This document shows positions 29,761 through 39,842 of a stretch of DNA of 64,000 nt, in pieces. This stretch comes from Agrobacterium rosae (GTDB lineage Bacteria > Pseudomonadota > Alphaproteobacteria > Rhizobiales > Rhizobiaceae), in contig NZ_NXEJ01000001.1 in assembly GCF_002915175.1 (NCBI RefSeq), positions 80,143 through 144,142 on the forward strand, in the 5' to 3' direction. The notes beneath the pieces are model-generated. The model worked only from the letters and a program-made list of their open reading frames with translations, was not told the DNA's origin and searched no databases. Every line of letters begins with the position of its first letter. The stretch's first letter is position 1. The position numbers and the translations under genes were made by a program.

Positions 29761-31356
29761 ATGAGCCTGATTGGAAAATTCGCAACCGTCGGCACCGCGA
29801 CCCTCGGCAGCCGACTTTTCGGCTTTGTCCGGGAAATGCTAATGGCCGCAGCCGTCGGCACAGGCCCGGTGGCCGACGCCTTCAATGCAGCCTTTCGTTT
29901 CCCCAACACGTTTCGCCGGCTGTTTGCCGAAGGTGCGTTCAACTCCGCCTTCGTTCCGCTCTTTGCCAAGGAGATAGAAGCCAACGGCATGGAGGGTGCG
30001 AAGCGGTTCTCCGAAGAGGTGTTCGGCGTCCTGTTCACGGTCCTGATGGCGCTGACGATCCTCATGGAATTGTCGATGCCGTTCATCGTACGAACGATCA
30101 TCGCGCCCGGTTTTGTCGATGACCCCGTCAAGTTCGATAACACCGTGCGGCTGGCAACCATTATGTTTCCCTATCTCGCCTGCATGTCGCTGGCGGCGAT
30201 GATGGGCGGTATGTTGAACTCATTGCATCGTTATTTTGCCGCTGCCATCGCTCCGGTCTTTCTCAACATCATCCTCATTGGTGTCCTGGGTTTTGCCTGG
30301 TGGCAGAGCTACGACCCACTGCAGGTTGGTTATGCGTTATCCTGGGGAGTGATGGCCGCAGGCTTTGTACAGCTCGCCATCGTCTGGATTGCTGTGCGGC
30401 ATGCCGGCATCAAGATCGGCTTTCGCCGCCCGAGCATGACCGGCAACGTCAAACGCCTACTGGTGCTGGCCTTGCCGGCTGCGATTACCGGCGGCATCAC
30501 CCAGATCAATCTGTTGATCAACACGAACATCGCGTCGGGCGGAGAGGGCGTGATTTCTTCGCTGGCTTATGCAGACCGCATTTATCAGCTTCCGCTGGGT
30601 GTGGTTGGCATCGCCGTGGCGACGGTACTGTTGCCTGAACTTGCGCGCGCATTGCGCGGTGGGCATCAGGTAGAAGCCGCCAATCTACAAAACCGCTCCG
30701 TGGAGTTCGTTCTGTTTCTGACGTTGCCTGCCGCCGCCGCGCTCCTGGTCATGGCAGAACCGATTGTGCGCTTTCTCTATGAGCGCGGCAATTTCTCGTC
30801 CTCTGCCACGATCACGGTCGCGCAGATATTGGGGATATACGGGCTAGGGCTTCCGGCCTTCGTGCTGATCAAGGCTTTCATTCCTGGCTTTTTTGCCCGT
30901 GAAGACACCCGCACACCAATGATCTTTGCGGCCATCTCAGTCGTTGTAAACGTGTCTTTGGCGCTGACCCTGTTTCCGACCTATGGCGGCCCGGGTATCG
31001 CGACGGCGGAAATCACGGCTGGGTGGGTCAATGCGGCCTTGCTGTTCGGCATGCTCCTATGGCGCGGGCACTGGAAAATCGATGTGCCGTTGCTAACCCG
31101 CATTCCCCGACTGTTGTTTGCCGCAGGAATGATGGCGGTGGCTATCCATTATGCGCTTGCCTATCTGGCATTCGAACTTTCGTCGGCATCGTCCATTGCT
31201 GTGCGGGCCGGAACGATCATCGGCCTCGTTTTTGCATCCATGTTCGTCTATTTCGGGCTTGCATTCGCCTCGGGTGGCGCAAGCCTCGGCATGGTCAAGC
31301 GTGGATTGAAACGCAAATCCAAGGTCACTGCAGTGTCTGAAGATGAGGGCGTGTGA
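29761..31356 (+). CDS. murJ: Lipid II flippase MurJ
   Basis: MOP-superfamily membrane protein that flips lipid II for peptidoglycan synthesis. The 531-residue product has about 14 membrane segments and family blocks GSRLFGFVREMLMAAAVGTG, FRFPNTFRRLFAEGAFNSAFVP and GGITQINLLINTNIAS. The glnD-murJ order is common in alphaproteobacteria. Its stop overlaps the start of the VOC gene (TGATG). Confidence 0.95.
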   Translation: MSLIGKFATVGTATLGSRLFGFVREMLMAAAVGTGPVADAFNAAFRFPNTFRRLFAEGAFNSAFVPLFAKEIEANGMEGAKRFSEEVFGVLFTVLMALTILMELSMPFIVRTIIAPGFVDDPVKFDNTVRLATIMFPYLACMSLAAMMGGMLNSLHRYFAAAIAPVFLNIILIGVLGFAWWQSYDPLQVGYALSWGVMAAGFVQLAIVWIAVRHAGIKIGFRRPSMTGNVKRLLVLALPAAITGGITQINLLINTNIASGGEGVISSLAYADRIYQLPLGVVGIAVATVLLPELARALRGGHQVEAANLQNRSVEFVLFLTLPAAAALLVMAEPIVRFLYERGNFSSSATITVAQILGIYGLGLPAFVLIKAFIPGFFAREDTRTPMIFAAISVVVNVSLALTLFPTYGGPGIATAEITAGWVNAALLFGMLLWRGHWKIDVPLLTRIPRLLFAAGMMAVAIHYALAYLAFELSSASSIAVRAGTIIGLVFASMFVYFGLAFASGGASLGMVKRGLKRKSKVTAVSEDEGV

Positions 31357-31763
31357 TGGACGACTTTTCTGCGTCTCGACATATCGCGCTGGCAACATTG
31401 GTCGTCGATGACTACGATAAGGCGAAAGCCTTTTATTGTGATATTCTTGGTTTCGATTGTGTTTCGGACCAGCCGCTGCCGGATGGAAAACGTTGGGTTG
31501 TGGTGACACCAAAGGGCAGCGGTGGCATGGGCCTGCTGCTGGCACAGGCCGATGGCGCACAACAGCACCAAGCTATCGGCAACCAAACTGGCGGCCGCGT
31601 CGGATTTTTCCTCCACACTCAGGATTTCGCCACTGATTTTACCCTCATGACGACAAGGGGTGTGCGTTTTCTGGAACAGCCGCGCCACGAGGCCTATGGC
31701 TCTGTCGCGGTTTTCGAAGACCCCTATGGCAACAAGTGGGATCTATTGCAGCCACGAGGTTGA
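31356..31763 (+). CDS. VOC (glyoxalase/dioxygenase fold) protein
   Basis: A 135-residue single-domain protein of the vicinal-oxygen-chelate superfamily: HIALATLVVDDYDKAKAFYCDILGF at the N-terminus and VAVFEDPYGNKWDLLQ at the C-terminus, the two halves of the betaalphabetabetabeta repeat. Metal ligands of glyoxalase I would be the His near residue 8 and the Glu near 124. The reaction is not predictable. The ATG at 31356, with GAGGGC upstream, overlaps the murJ stop; a GTG one codon earlier is possible. Confidence 0.85.
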   Translation: MDDFSASRHIALATLVVDDYDKAKAFYCDILGFDCVSDQPLPDGKRWVVVTPKGSGGMGLLLAQADGAQQHQAIGNQTGGRVGFFLHTQDFATDFTLMTTRGVRFLEQPRHEAYGSVAVFEDPYGNKWDLLQPRG

Positions 31764-31863
31764 ATTCGTCTAAACCCCTTGATTGCAGGCTGTTGCGGGT
31801 GCATAAGCGCGACCAATTTGAAACACGGGGCAAGGCCCTCCACAAGCCTTTTCGAGGACGATC

Positions 31864-32928
31864 ATGAACGCATTCAAGCCCCTGGTTTTCTCTGGCGTCC
31901 AGCCCACCGGAAACCTCCATCTCGGCAATTATCTCGGTGCCATCCGCAAATTCGTCGCCCTGCAGGAAGACAATGACTGCATCTATTGCGTGGTGGATAT
32001 GCATGCGCTTACAGCGCAACTGGTTCATAGCGACCTGAAGGCACAGACGCGGTCGATCGCGGCGGCCTTCATTGCGGCGGGTATCGATCCGGTCAAGCAT
32101 ATCGTCTTCAACCAGTCCGCCGTACCGCAGCATGCGGAATTGGCTTGGGTGTTCAATTGCGTGGCGCGCATCGGCTGGATGGAGCGCATGACGCAGTTCA
32201 AGGACAAGTCCGGCAAGAACGCCGAACAGGTATCGCTCGGTCTGCTGGCCTATCCGAGCCTGATGGCTGCCGACATTCTGGTGTATCGCGCAACGCACGT
32301 GCCCGTCGGTGATGACCAGAAACAGCATCTGGAACTGGCTCGCGACATCGCGCAGAAATTCAATATGGATTTCAGCGCCAATATTCGAAGCGCTGGCCTC
32401 GGCATCGACATTACCGTCGGTAACGAGCCGGTTCACGCCTATTTCCCGATGGTGGAGCCGCTGATTGGTGGTCCTGCGCCGCGTGTCATGTCGTTGAAAG
32501 ATGGCACGAAGAAGATGTCGAAGTCGGACCCATCGGATTTGTCGCGTATCAATCTGATGGACGATGTCGATACGCTGTCGCGCAAGATCAAGAAGGCAAA
32601 GACCGACCCAGATGCGCTACCAAGCGAAGTCGAAGGCCTGAAGGGCCGTGCGGAAGCTGAAAACCTCGTCGGCATCTATGCAGCGCTGTCGGACAAGACC
32701 AAGGCTGACGTTCTCTCGGAATTCGGTGGGCAGCAGTTTTCGGCCTTCAAGCCAGCACTTGTCGATCTGGCGGTCAACGTCCTTGCCCCGATCAACAGCG
32801 AGATGCGCCGCCTGCTGGATGATGTCAGCCATATCGACGCCATCCTCAAACAGGGCGGCGAGCGCGCAGGGGTGATCGCAGAAAAGACGATGAACGAAGT
32901 GCGTGATATCATCGGTTTCCTGCGCTAA
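31864..32928 (+). CDS. trpS: Tryptophanyl-tRNA synthetase
   Basis: Class I aminoacyl-tRNA synthetase, 354 aa. The HIGH-type motif is [17 protein letters not shown] at residues 8-24 and the KMSKS loop is [10 protein letters not shown] near 217. GAGGACGATC before the ATG is the ribosome site. It lies alone between the murJ-VOC pair and uspA. Confidence 0.97.
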   Translation: MNAFKPLVFSGVQPTGNLHLGNYLGAIRKFVALQEDNDCIYCVVDMHALTAQLVHSDLKAQTRSIAAAFIAAGIDPVKHIVFNQSAVPQHAELAWVFNCVARIGWMERMTQFKDKSGKNAEQVSLGLLAYPSLMAADILVYRATHVPVGDDQKQHLELARDIAQKFNMDFSANIRSAGLGIDITVGNEPVHAYFPMVEPLIGGPAPRVMSLKDGTKKMSKSDPSDLSRINLMDDVDTLSRKIKKAKTDPDALPSEVEGLKGRAEAENLVGIYAALSDKTKADVLSEFGGQQFSAFKPALVDLAVNVLAPINSEMRRLLDDVSHIDAILKQGGERAGVIAEKTMNEVRDIIGFLR

Positions 32929-32978
32929 CCTCCGGGTGCCATCCCAGGTAAAGAGCGTTTTTTAATCCGGGGATTTGA

Positions 32979-33009
32979 TATAATGTCGCCCGGGCCATCG
33001 GGCGGTTTT
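32979..33009 (+). promoter_or_regulatory. TATAAT -10 box and short hairpin before uspA
   Basis: A perfect TATAAT stands at 32979-32984, without a good -35. Just downstream a 6-bp stem CGCCCG / CGGGCG (32987-33004) is followed by GTTTT. The arrangement could be the uspA promoter with a leader hairpin, or a weak trpS terminator. Confidence 0.35.
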
Positions 33010-33039
33010 GTCCTGCCGCGACGAACAGAGGAGTACGCA

Positions 33040-33531
33040 ATGGTATCGAAACGGCTTTCGCGTCTCGAAGGACACCGCCGCAAATTTCTCGCGGTCATCG
33101 ATGGGACGCCCGAATGCGAAAGGGCCGTTCATTATGCCGGTCGCCGCGCCAAGAACTCCAATGGCGCGCTCGTGCTTCTTTATGTGATTCCGGAAGGCGA
33201 TTTCCAGCAGTGGCTCGGCGTCGAACAGATCATGCGCGCCGAAGCCCGCGAAGAGGCCGAGGCGTCACTGGCCAAGGTGGCGCAAAAGGTGCGTGAGAGC
33301 GTGGGAATGGAGCCGGAAGCTGTCATTCGCGAAGGCAATGCAGCCGAACAGATTCACGGCCTGATCGATGAGGACCGGGATATCGCCATTCTGGTTCTGG
33401 CAGCGGGATCGACCAAGGAAGGTCCGGGGCCGCTGGTATCCTCCATTGCGGGACGTGGTGCTGCGTTTCCCATTCCTGTCACGGTGCTGCCGGATACGCT
33501 CAGCGACGAGGAAATCGACGCGCTCTGCTGA
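33040..33531 (+). CDS. Universal stress protein (UspA family)
   Basis: A 163-residue protein with the UspA alpha/beta fold: FLAVIDGTPECERAVHYAGRRA at the N-terminus and the C-terminal nucleotide loop region (VLAAGSTKEGPGPLVSSIAGRG). The ATP-binding G-2x-G-9x-G(S/T) pattern is only partly conserved. The frame opens at 32983, but the ATG at 33040 has GAGGAG in the right place. Cellular role unknown. Confidence 0.88.
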   Translation: MVSKRLSRLEGHRRKFLAVIDGTPECERAVHYAGRRAKNSNGALVLLYVIPEGDFQQWLGVEQIMRAEAREEAEASLAKVAQKVRESVGMEPEAVIREGNAAEQIHGLIDEDRDIAILVLAAGSTKEGPGPLVSSIAGRGAAFPIPVTVLPDTLSDEEIDALC

Positions 33532-33649
33532 AAAGCGGATTTCTTGAATGTGTTTATCATGTCAGGACTTGAAGTTGACCTTCGTCCGGCGTATTTTGGA
33601 AGTATTCTAAATTGCGGGATGTCGATCGCGTATCCCGAAGGAGATTGCA

Positions 33650-34213
33650 ATGTTCATTCAGACGGAATCCACGCCGAACCCGGCAACGCTGAAGTTTCTT
33701 CCAGGTAAAGTCGTTCTGGAAAGCGGTACGGCGGAATTCCTGAATGCCGCGCAGGCGCAAGCCTCGCCGCTGGCCGCAGTCCTGTTCGAAATTCCCGGTG
33801 TAACCGGCGTCTATTACGGCTTCGATTTCATCACCGTTTCCAAGGACGGCGCGGAATGGCAGCACCTTAAGCCAGCTATCCTCGGCTCGATCATGGAACA
33901 TTTCATGTCCGGTCGCCCACTGATGGGGACTGCTGTTGCCGCTGAAATCTCTGACGAGGAAGAAGAGTTCTTCGAAGCTGGCGATGAAACCATCGTTGCC
34001 ACGATCAAAGAACTTCTCGAAACCCGCGTTCGTCCCGCCGTTGCGCAGGATGGTGGCGACATCACCTTCCGCGGTTTCCGTGATGGCACCGTGTTCCTCA
34101 ACATGAAGGGCGCATGCTCCGGCTGCCCGTCTTCGACGGCAACGCTGAAGCACGGCGTGCAGAACCTGCTGCGCCATTTCGTTCCTGAAGTGCAAGAAGT
34201 CGAAGCCGTCTAA
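33650..34213 (+). CDS. NifU-like iron-sulfur scaffold/carrier (Nfu)
   Basis: A 187-residue protein with an N-terminal Nfu_N domain (MFIQTESTPNPATLKFLPG) and a C-terminal NifU domain with the cluster-binding CxxC at Cys156/Cys159 (GACSGCPSS). Nfu proteins carry 4Fe-4S clusters to client enzymes. Two such clients, HemW and MiaB, are encoded in this window. AAGGAG precedes the ATG. tsaB follows after 18 bp. Confidence 0.94.
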   Translation: MFIQTESTPNPATLKFLPGKVVLESGTAEFLNAAQAQASPLAAVLFEIPGVTGVYYGFDFITVSKDGAEWQHLKPAILGSIMEHFMSGRPLMGTAVAAEISDEEEEFFEAGDETIVATIKELLETRVRPAVAQDGGDITFRGFRDGTVFLNMKGACSGCPSSTATLKHGVQNLLRHFVPEVQEVEAV

Positions 34214-34231
34214 TAAAGGACGGCTTATCCC

Positions 34232-34900
34232 ATGATCGTACTTTCCATCGACACGTCGGGTGTGGACTGTTCTGCCTGCGTTTATGACAGCGCTGATGAT
34301 GTCGCGCTGGGCGAAGTCACCGAAAATATCGGCAAGGGCCATGCAGAACTGTTGATGGGTATCATCGACGGTGCTTTGCAGCACGCCTCTCTGGCGCTGA
34401 AAGATGTCGAGCGGATTGCCGTCACCATCGGTCCGGGGTCGTTTACCGGTATTCGTGTGGGCGTGGCTGCCGCACGCGGCTTTGCCCTTTCGCTGGGTAT
34501 CAAGGCGGTGGGCATCACGACCTTGGAAACACTGGCGGCGCATTACCATCTCCAGAATCCCGGCCTGCCAGTGGCTGTGGGGCTCGATGCCAAGCGTGAC
34601 GAGGCCTATCTCCAGACCTTTGCGGCTGATGGATCACCATTGAGCGAGGCGGCGCTCTTGTCGCTGGATGAGGCGAAAGCTGTACTTGCGGGTTTTGCCG
34701 GTACCGTCATCGGTTCTGCCGCCCCGCTTTTCGCAGGCGGCGAAACAGGCTCAGGGCCGGATCGGTTTGCGATTGCAACCGTTGCACGTCTGGGTGCGCA
34801 AAAGCCGCAGGGCATGCCCAAACCCGCGCCGCTTTATCTGCGTGGGCCGGATGCCAAACCTCAGTCAGGATTTGCACTGGAACGCCGTCCGGTTGCCTGA
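34232..34900 (+). CDS. tsaB: tRNA N6-threonylcarbamoyladenosine synthesis protein TsaB
   Basis: Member of the TsaBDE complex that makes t6A37 in ANN-decoding tRNAs. The 222-residue ASKHA-fold product begins IVLSIDTSGVDCSACVYD and has the family signature VTIGPGSFTGIRVGVAAARG. It is followed by rimI, the usual tsaB-rimI order. Confidence 0.94.
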   Translation: MIVLSIDTSGVDCSACVYDSADDVALGEVTENIGKGHAELLMGIIDGALQHASLALKDVERIAVTIGPGSFTGIRVGVAAARGFALSLGIKAVGITTLETLAAHYHLQNPGLPVAVGLDAKRDEAYLQTFAADGSPLSEAALLSLDEAKAVLAGFAGTVIGSAAPLFAGGETGSGPDRFAIATVARLGAQKPQGMPKPAPLYLRGPDAKPQSGFALERRPVA

Positions 34901-34939
34901 TAGGGCCATTCAGAGTTTGGATGCGGATGATTCCTTTCG

Positions 34940-35434
34940 ATGTTTGACGATTACCTCAGCTGGAAACCTTACTTCGAGATCGTGACCATGGGCTACGGGG
35001 ATTGTGTCGAGGTTGCCCAGCTTCACGCATCGCGGTTTCCACGCCCCTGGAATGATGGCGAGTTTTCAAGCCTTCTCAGCCAAAGCAGCGTTTTCGGTGC
35101 CGTTGCACGCCAGACCAACGCGTTTTTTAGCAAGCCTATGGGTGGCTTCGTTCTGTCACGCGAAGCTGGCGGTGAAGCCGAAATTCTCACCGTTGCCGTG
35201 GGTGATAAGTTCGAGCGTTGCGGGCTCGGTTGGCGGCTGATGCAGGCCGCTATGCGTGAAGCAGGCATGCGGGGTGCCGAAACCATGTTTCTGGAAGTAG
35301 ACGGCGGCAATGTCTCGGCGGTCGGCCTTTATAAGAAACTCGGTTTCAAGACGGTTGCCGAACGGAAGGCTTATTACACGTCTAAGGATGGTACCAAATC
35401 GACGGCGCTTGTCATGCGTCGTGATCTTCGCTAG
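34940..35434 (+). CDS. rimI: Ribosomal protein S18 alanine N-acetyltransferase RimI
   Basis: GNAT acetyltransferase, 164 aa. The acetyl-CoA loop is VGDKFERCGLGWRLMQAA, and the C-terminal LEVDGGNVSAVGLYKKLGF is typical of RimI. In E. coli RimI acetylates S18; rhizobial targets are untested. The ATG at 34940 has a weak ribosome site, but the product start agrees with relatives. Co-directional with tsaB at 39 bp. Confidence 0.9.
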   Translation: MFDDYLSWKPYFEIVTMGYGDCVEVAQLHASRFPRPWNDGEFSSLLSQSSVFGAVARQTNAFFSKPMGGFVLSREAGGEAEILTVAVGDKFERCGLGWRLMQAAMREAGMRGAETMFLEVDGGNVSAVGLYKKLGFKTVAERKAYYTSKDGTKSTALVMRRDLR

Positions 35435-35500
35435 TTCGTGGTAACGATTTACACTGCGCTTGAGCGCCATTCCAACGAAAGCATCTGAGAGTTAGAAGAC

Positions 35501-35929
35501 GTGATAGACCTTTCGAAAACGCTGGAAGAATTATGTGCCGAGCGCGGTATGCGTATGACCGATCAGCGTCGTGTGATTGCCCGCGTTTTGCAGCAATCCG
35601 AAGACCATCCGGATGTGGAGGAGCTTTACCGTCGCTCGTCAGCTGTCGATCCGCGCATTTCGATTTCCACGGTCTATCGCACAGTCAAGCTTTTCGAGGA
35701 CGCCGGCATCATCGAACGTCATGATTTCCGCGATGGCCGCTCGCGTTATGAAACGATGCCGGAAGAGCATCACGACCATCTGATCGATCTGAAAAACAGC
35801 GTGGTGATCGAGTTTCGCTCTGCTGAAATCGAAGCGCTTCAGGAAAAGATTGCCCGTGAACACGGCTTCAAGCTGGTTGATCACAGGCTTGAGCTCTATG
35901 GTGTCCCGCTAAAGCCTGAAGATGGCTAA
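35501..35929 (+). CDS. fur: Fur-family metalloregulator (probably manganese-responsive Mur)
   Basis: A 142-residue winged-helix repressor: DNA-binding part RMTDQRRVIARVLQ...HPDVEELYRR...ISISTVYRTVKLFEDAGI, and the metal-site motif EEHHDHLID near residues 85-93. The C-terminal CxxC zinc site of E. coli Fur is missing, as in rhizobial Mur proteins, where this gene regulates Mn uptake and iron control passes to RirA and Irr. The start is GTG at 35501. Upstream of olsA. Confidence 0.92.
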   Translation: MIDLSKTLEELCAERGMRMTDQRRVIARVLQQSEDHPDVEELYRRSSAVDPRISISTVYRTVKLFEDAGIIERHDFRDGRSRYETMPEEHHDHLIDLKNSVVIEFRSAEIEALQEKIAREHGFKLVDHRLELYGVPLKPEDG

Positions 35930-35961
35930 ACCAGACATGGGGCCACGGAGCAGATGAAGCG

Positions 35962-36762
35962 ATGATGTGGTTGCGGATGAGTTATCTCATCGTCGTTCTG
36001 GCGCTTGTGACGCTGGTTCTGTTGCCAGTGCAACTCGTCAGCCTTTATTTCGACTGGCCGCTCCGACGCTCCCTGCCACGCCTTTGGCACAGGATCATTT
36101 GCCATGCGCTCGGCATCAAGGTCCACGTACACGGCACCGTAGAGAGCGCCAAGCCGCTTCTTCTGGCCGTCAACCATGTGTCGTGGACAGATATCATGGT
36201 GTTAGGCAGCGTGGCCGATGTGGTCTTCATTGCCAAAACGGAGGTGCGCGACTGGCCGGTCTTCGGTGTCTTGGCGCGTTTGCAAAAAACGATTTTCGTC
36301 ACGCGTGATCAAAAGCGCAGTGCGGGTGAGCAGGTCAACGAGATCGCTCAACGCCTTGCAGACGGTGAAATCGTCCTTCTGTTTCCCGAGGGAACGACGT
36401 CGGACGGCAATCGGCTTCTTCCCATCAAATCATCTCTTTTCGGGGCGGCATCCAGTGCAGCCGAACAGGTGCCGGGGCAGATGGTCCACGTACAACCGGT
36501 CACGGTAGCCTATACCGGCATACAGGGCATGGCGATGGGTCGTTATCACCGCAGCGTCGCAGCATGGCCGGGAAGTATGGAATTGGTCCCATCGCTTCTG
36601 GGTCTGCTGAAAGCAGGTGCGATCGATGTCGATGTGTCATTCGGTGAGGCGATTCCTTTCCGCCGTGGCGACAATCGCAAGACATTGAGTGCGAGCGCGA
36701 CGGCGGCTATTCGCAGCATGCTGACTTTCAGTTTGCGTGGTGGATGGCGAAAGTCTCGCTGA
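35962..36762 (+). CDS. olsA: Lyso-ornithine lipid O-acyltransferase OlsA (PlsC family)
   Basis: A 266-residue membrane-bound acyltransferase that completes ornithine lipid by esterifying the 3-hydroxyl of lyso-ornithine lipid. It has one N-terminal membrane segment, the catalytic NHX4D motif NHVSWTD (His72, Asp77) and the substrate-binding FPEGTTSDG at 141-149. The family alone would also allow 1-acylglycerol-3-phosphate acyltransferase. The OlsA call rests on the fur-olsA-miaB-phoH context and on olsB in the same window. Start may be either of two adjacent ATGs. Confidence 0.82.
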   Translation: MMWLRMSYLIVVLALVTLVLLPVQLVSLYFDWPLRRSLPRLWHRIICHALGIKVHVHGTVESAKPLLLAVNHVSWTDIMVLGSVADVVFIAKTEVRDWPVFGVLARLQKTIFVTRDQKRSAGEQVNEIAQRLADGEIVLLFPEGTTSDGNRLLPIKSSLFGAASSAAEQVPGQMVHVQPVTVAYTGIQGMAMGRYHRSVAAWPGSMELVPSLLGLLKAGAIDVDVSFGEAIPFRRGDNRKTLSASATAAIRSMLTFSLRGGWRKSR

Positions 36763-36812
36763 TTGCGCATTTTTCTGTTTAATATGGCGCTTTAAAACAT
36801 TAGATAGCGGCC

Positions 36813-38234
<1,422 letters not shown>

Positions 38235-38255
38235 CTTGGACGGGAGCCTGACCGC

Positions 38256-39311
38256 TTGAACGCACACGAATTGGTATCACCCCCATCGCGCCAGCCACGC
38301 CCAGCCGCGACCGACGCCAATCACTTCGTCCTCACGTTCGAGAATAACAGGATAGCGGGAGAGCTATTCGGTCAGTTCGATCAGAACCTCAAATTGCTAG
38401 AGCAGCGGCTTAATATCGACGCGCGCCCACGCGGCAATTCGGTTGCCATTACCGGTGATCTCGTTGCAACCAATCAGGCCCGCCGTGCTCTGGATATGCT
38501 CTATGAGCGCCTTTTGAAAGGTGGAACAGTCGAGGTGTCCGACGTCGAAGGTGCCATTCGCATGGCCATGGCGGCGGACGATCAGCTGATCCTTCCCACC
38601 ATGGAGCGCAAAGCCAAAATCTCCATGGCGCAGATTTCGACCCGCAAGAAGACCATCGCTGCCCGTACGCCGACGCAGGATGTATACATGCGCGCGCTGG
38701 AACAGTCAGAACTGGTCTTCGGCGTAGGGCCTGCCGGTACGGGTAAAACCTATCTCGCCGTCGCACATGCTGCTCAACTACTGGAGCGCGGCGCGGTGGA
38801 TCGAATCATTCTGTCACGCCCCGCCGTCGAGGCCGGTGAGCGTCTGGGCTTTCTGCCGGGCGACATGAAGGAAAAAGTCGATCCTTACCTGCGTCCACTT
38901 TACGACGCACTGTATGACATGATGCCGGGCGATAAGGTGGAGCGTGCTATTCAGGCCGGCGTCATCGAAATTGCGCCACTGGCCTTCATGCGTGGGCGCA
39001 CACTTGCCAACGCGGTCGTCATCCTTGACGAGGCGCAGAACACCACCACGATGCAGATGAAGATGTTTCTGACGCGTCTTGGCGAAAAAGGCCGCATGAT
39101 CGTGACCGGTGACCCCAGTCAGGTCGACTTGCCGCGTGGCATGAAGTCAGGCCTCGTGGACGCTTTGCAGATCCTGACTGATGTCGAAGGCGTGTCCGTC
39201 GTTCGCTTCAAGGATGTGGATGTCGTTCGTCACCCCATGGTCGCACGTATTGTCCGCGCCTACGAAGCGCAGACCGCTGTGCCGGATGAAAGCCTTCCGA
39301 GAGGCAATTGA
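38256..39311 (+). CDS. PhoH-like ATPase (YbeZ)
   Basis: A 351-residue P-loop NTPase with GPAGTGKT at 158-165 and VVILDEAQNTT as Walker B, preceded by a KH-like N-terminal part. PhoH-like proteins partner YbeY in rRNA maturation. The start is TTG at 38256, with GGGAG ten bases upstream; no ATG fits. It overlaps the longest ybeY frame by four bases. Confidence 0.93.
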   Translation: MNAHELVSPPSRQPRPAATDANHFVLTFENNRIAGELFGQFDQNLKLLEQRLNIDARPRGNSVAITGDLVATNQARRALDMLYERLLKGGTVEVSDVEGAIRMAMAADDQLILPTMERKAKISMAQISTRKKTIAARTPTQDVYMRALEQSELVFGVGPAGTGKTYLAVAHAAQLLERGAVDRIILSRPAVEAGERLGFLPGDMKEKVDPYLRPLYDALYDMMPGDKVERAIQAGVIEIAPLAFMRGRTLANAVVILDEAQNTTTMQMKMFLTRLGEKGRMIVTGDPSQVDLPRGMKSGLVDALQILTDVEGVSVVRFKDVDVVRHPMVARIVRAYEAQTAVPDESLPRGN

Positions 39312-39319
39312 AGCAGGAC

Positions 39320-39826
39320 ATGACGTCACTCGATATTCAGATCAGTGTCGAGGCCAAAAATTGGCCCTCGGAAGATGAACTTTTCAAGTTGACGAGCCGG
39401 GTCCTGGACCCGGCCGTCGATTTTTTGAAATCAGAAGAAAAACAGCCTTTTCCAAAAACGCCGACGGAACTGTCCCTTGTCTTTACCGACGACGCCTCGA
39501 TCCGCGAGATCAATGCCGAGTGGCGTGAGAAGGACAAGCCGACGAACGTGCTATCTTTTCCAGCCTATCCGTTGGAACCGGGCGGCATGCCGGGACCGAT
39601 GTTGGGCGATATCGTCATTGCGCGCGAAACGGTGGAGCGAGAAGCCCTTGATCTGGACAAGAGTTTCGAGGATCATCTAACGCATCTTCTGGTGCATGGC
39701 TTTCTGCACCTTTTCGGTTACGATCATATGGACGCCGAAGAGGCAGAAGAAATGGAAGGGCTTGAGACTCGCATTTTGGCGAAGCTTGGTCTATCTGATC
39801 CCTACGCGGGTCAGGAGCCGCTTTGA
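39320..39826 (+). CDS. ybeY: Endoribonuclease / rRNA maturation factor YbeY
   Basis: Metal-dependent RNase for 16S rRNA 3'-end processing and 70S quality control; important in Sinorhizobium for sRNA regulation. The product is 168 aa with the zinc motif HLLVHGFLHLFGYDH near residues 117-131. A TTG at 39308 overlapping the phoH stop is possible; the ATG at 39320 matches relatives (M-x-x-LDIQISVEA). Confidence 0.94.
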   Translation: MTSLDIQISVEAKNWPSEDELFKLTSRVLDPAVDFLKSEEKQPFPKTPTELSLVFTDDASIREINAEWREKDKPTNVLSFPAYPLEPGGMPGPMLGDIVIARETVEREALDLDKSFEDHLTHLLVHGFLHLFGYDHMDAEEAEEMEGLETRILAKLGLSDPYAGQEPL

Positions 39827-39842
39827 TGAACAGTTTGGGACC

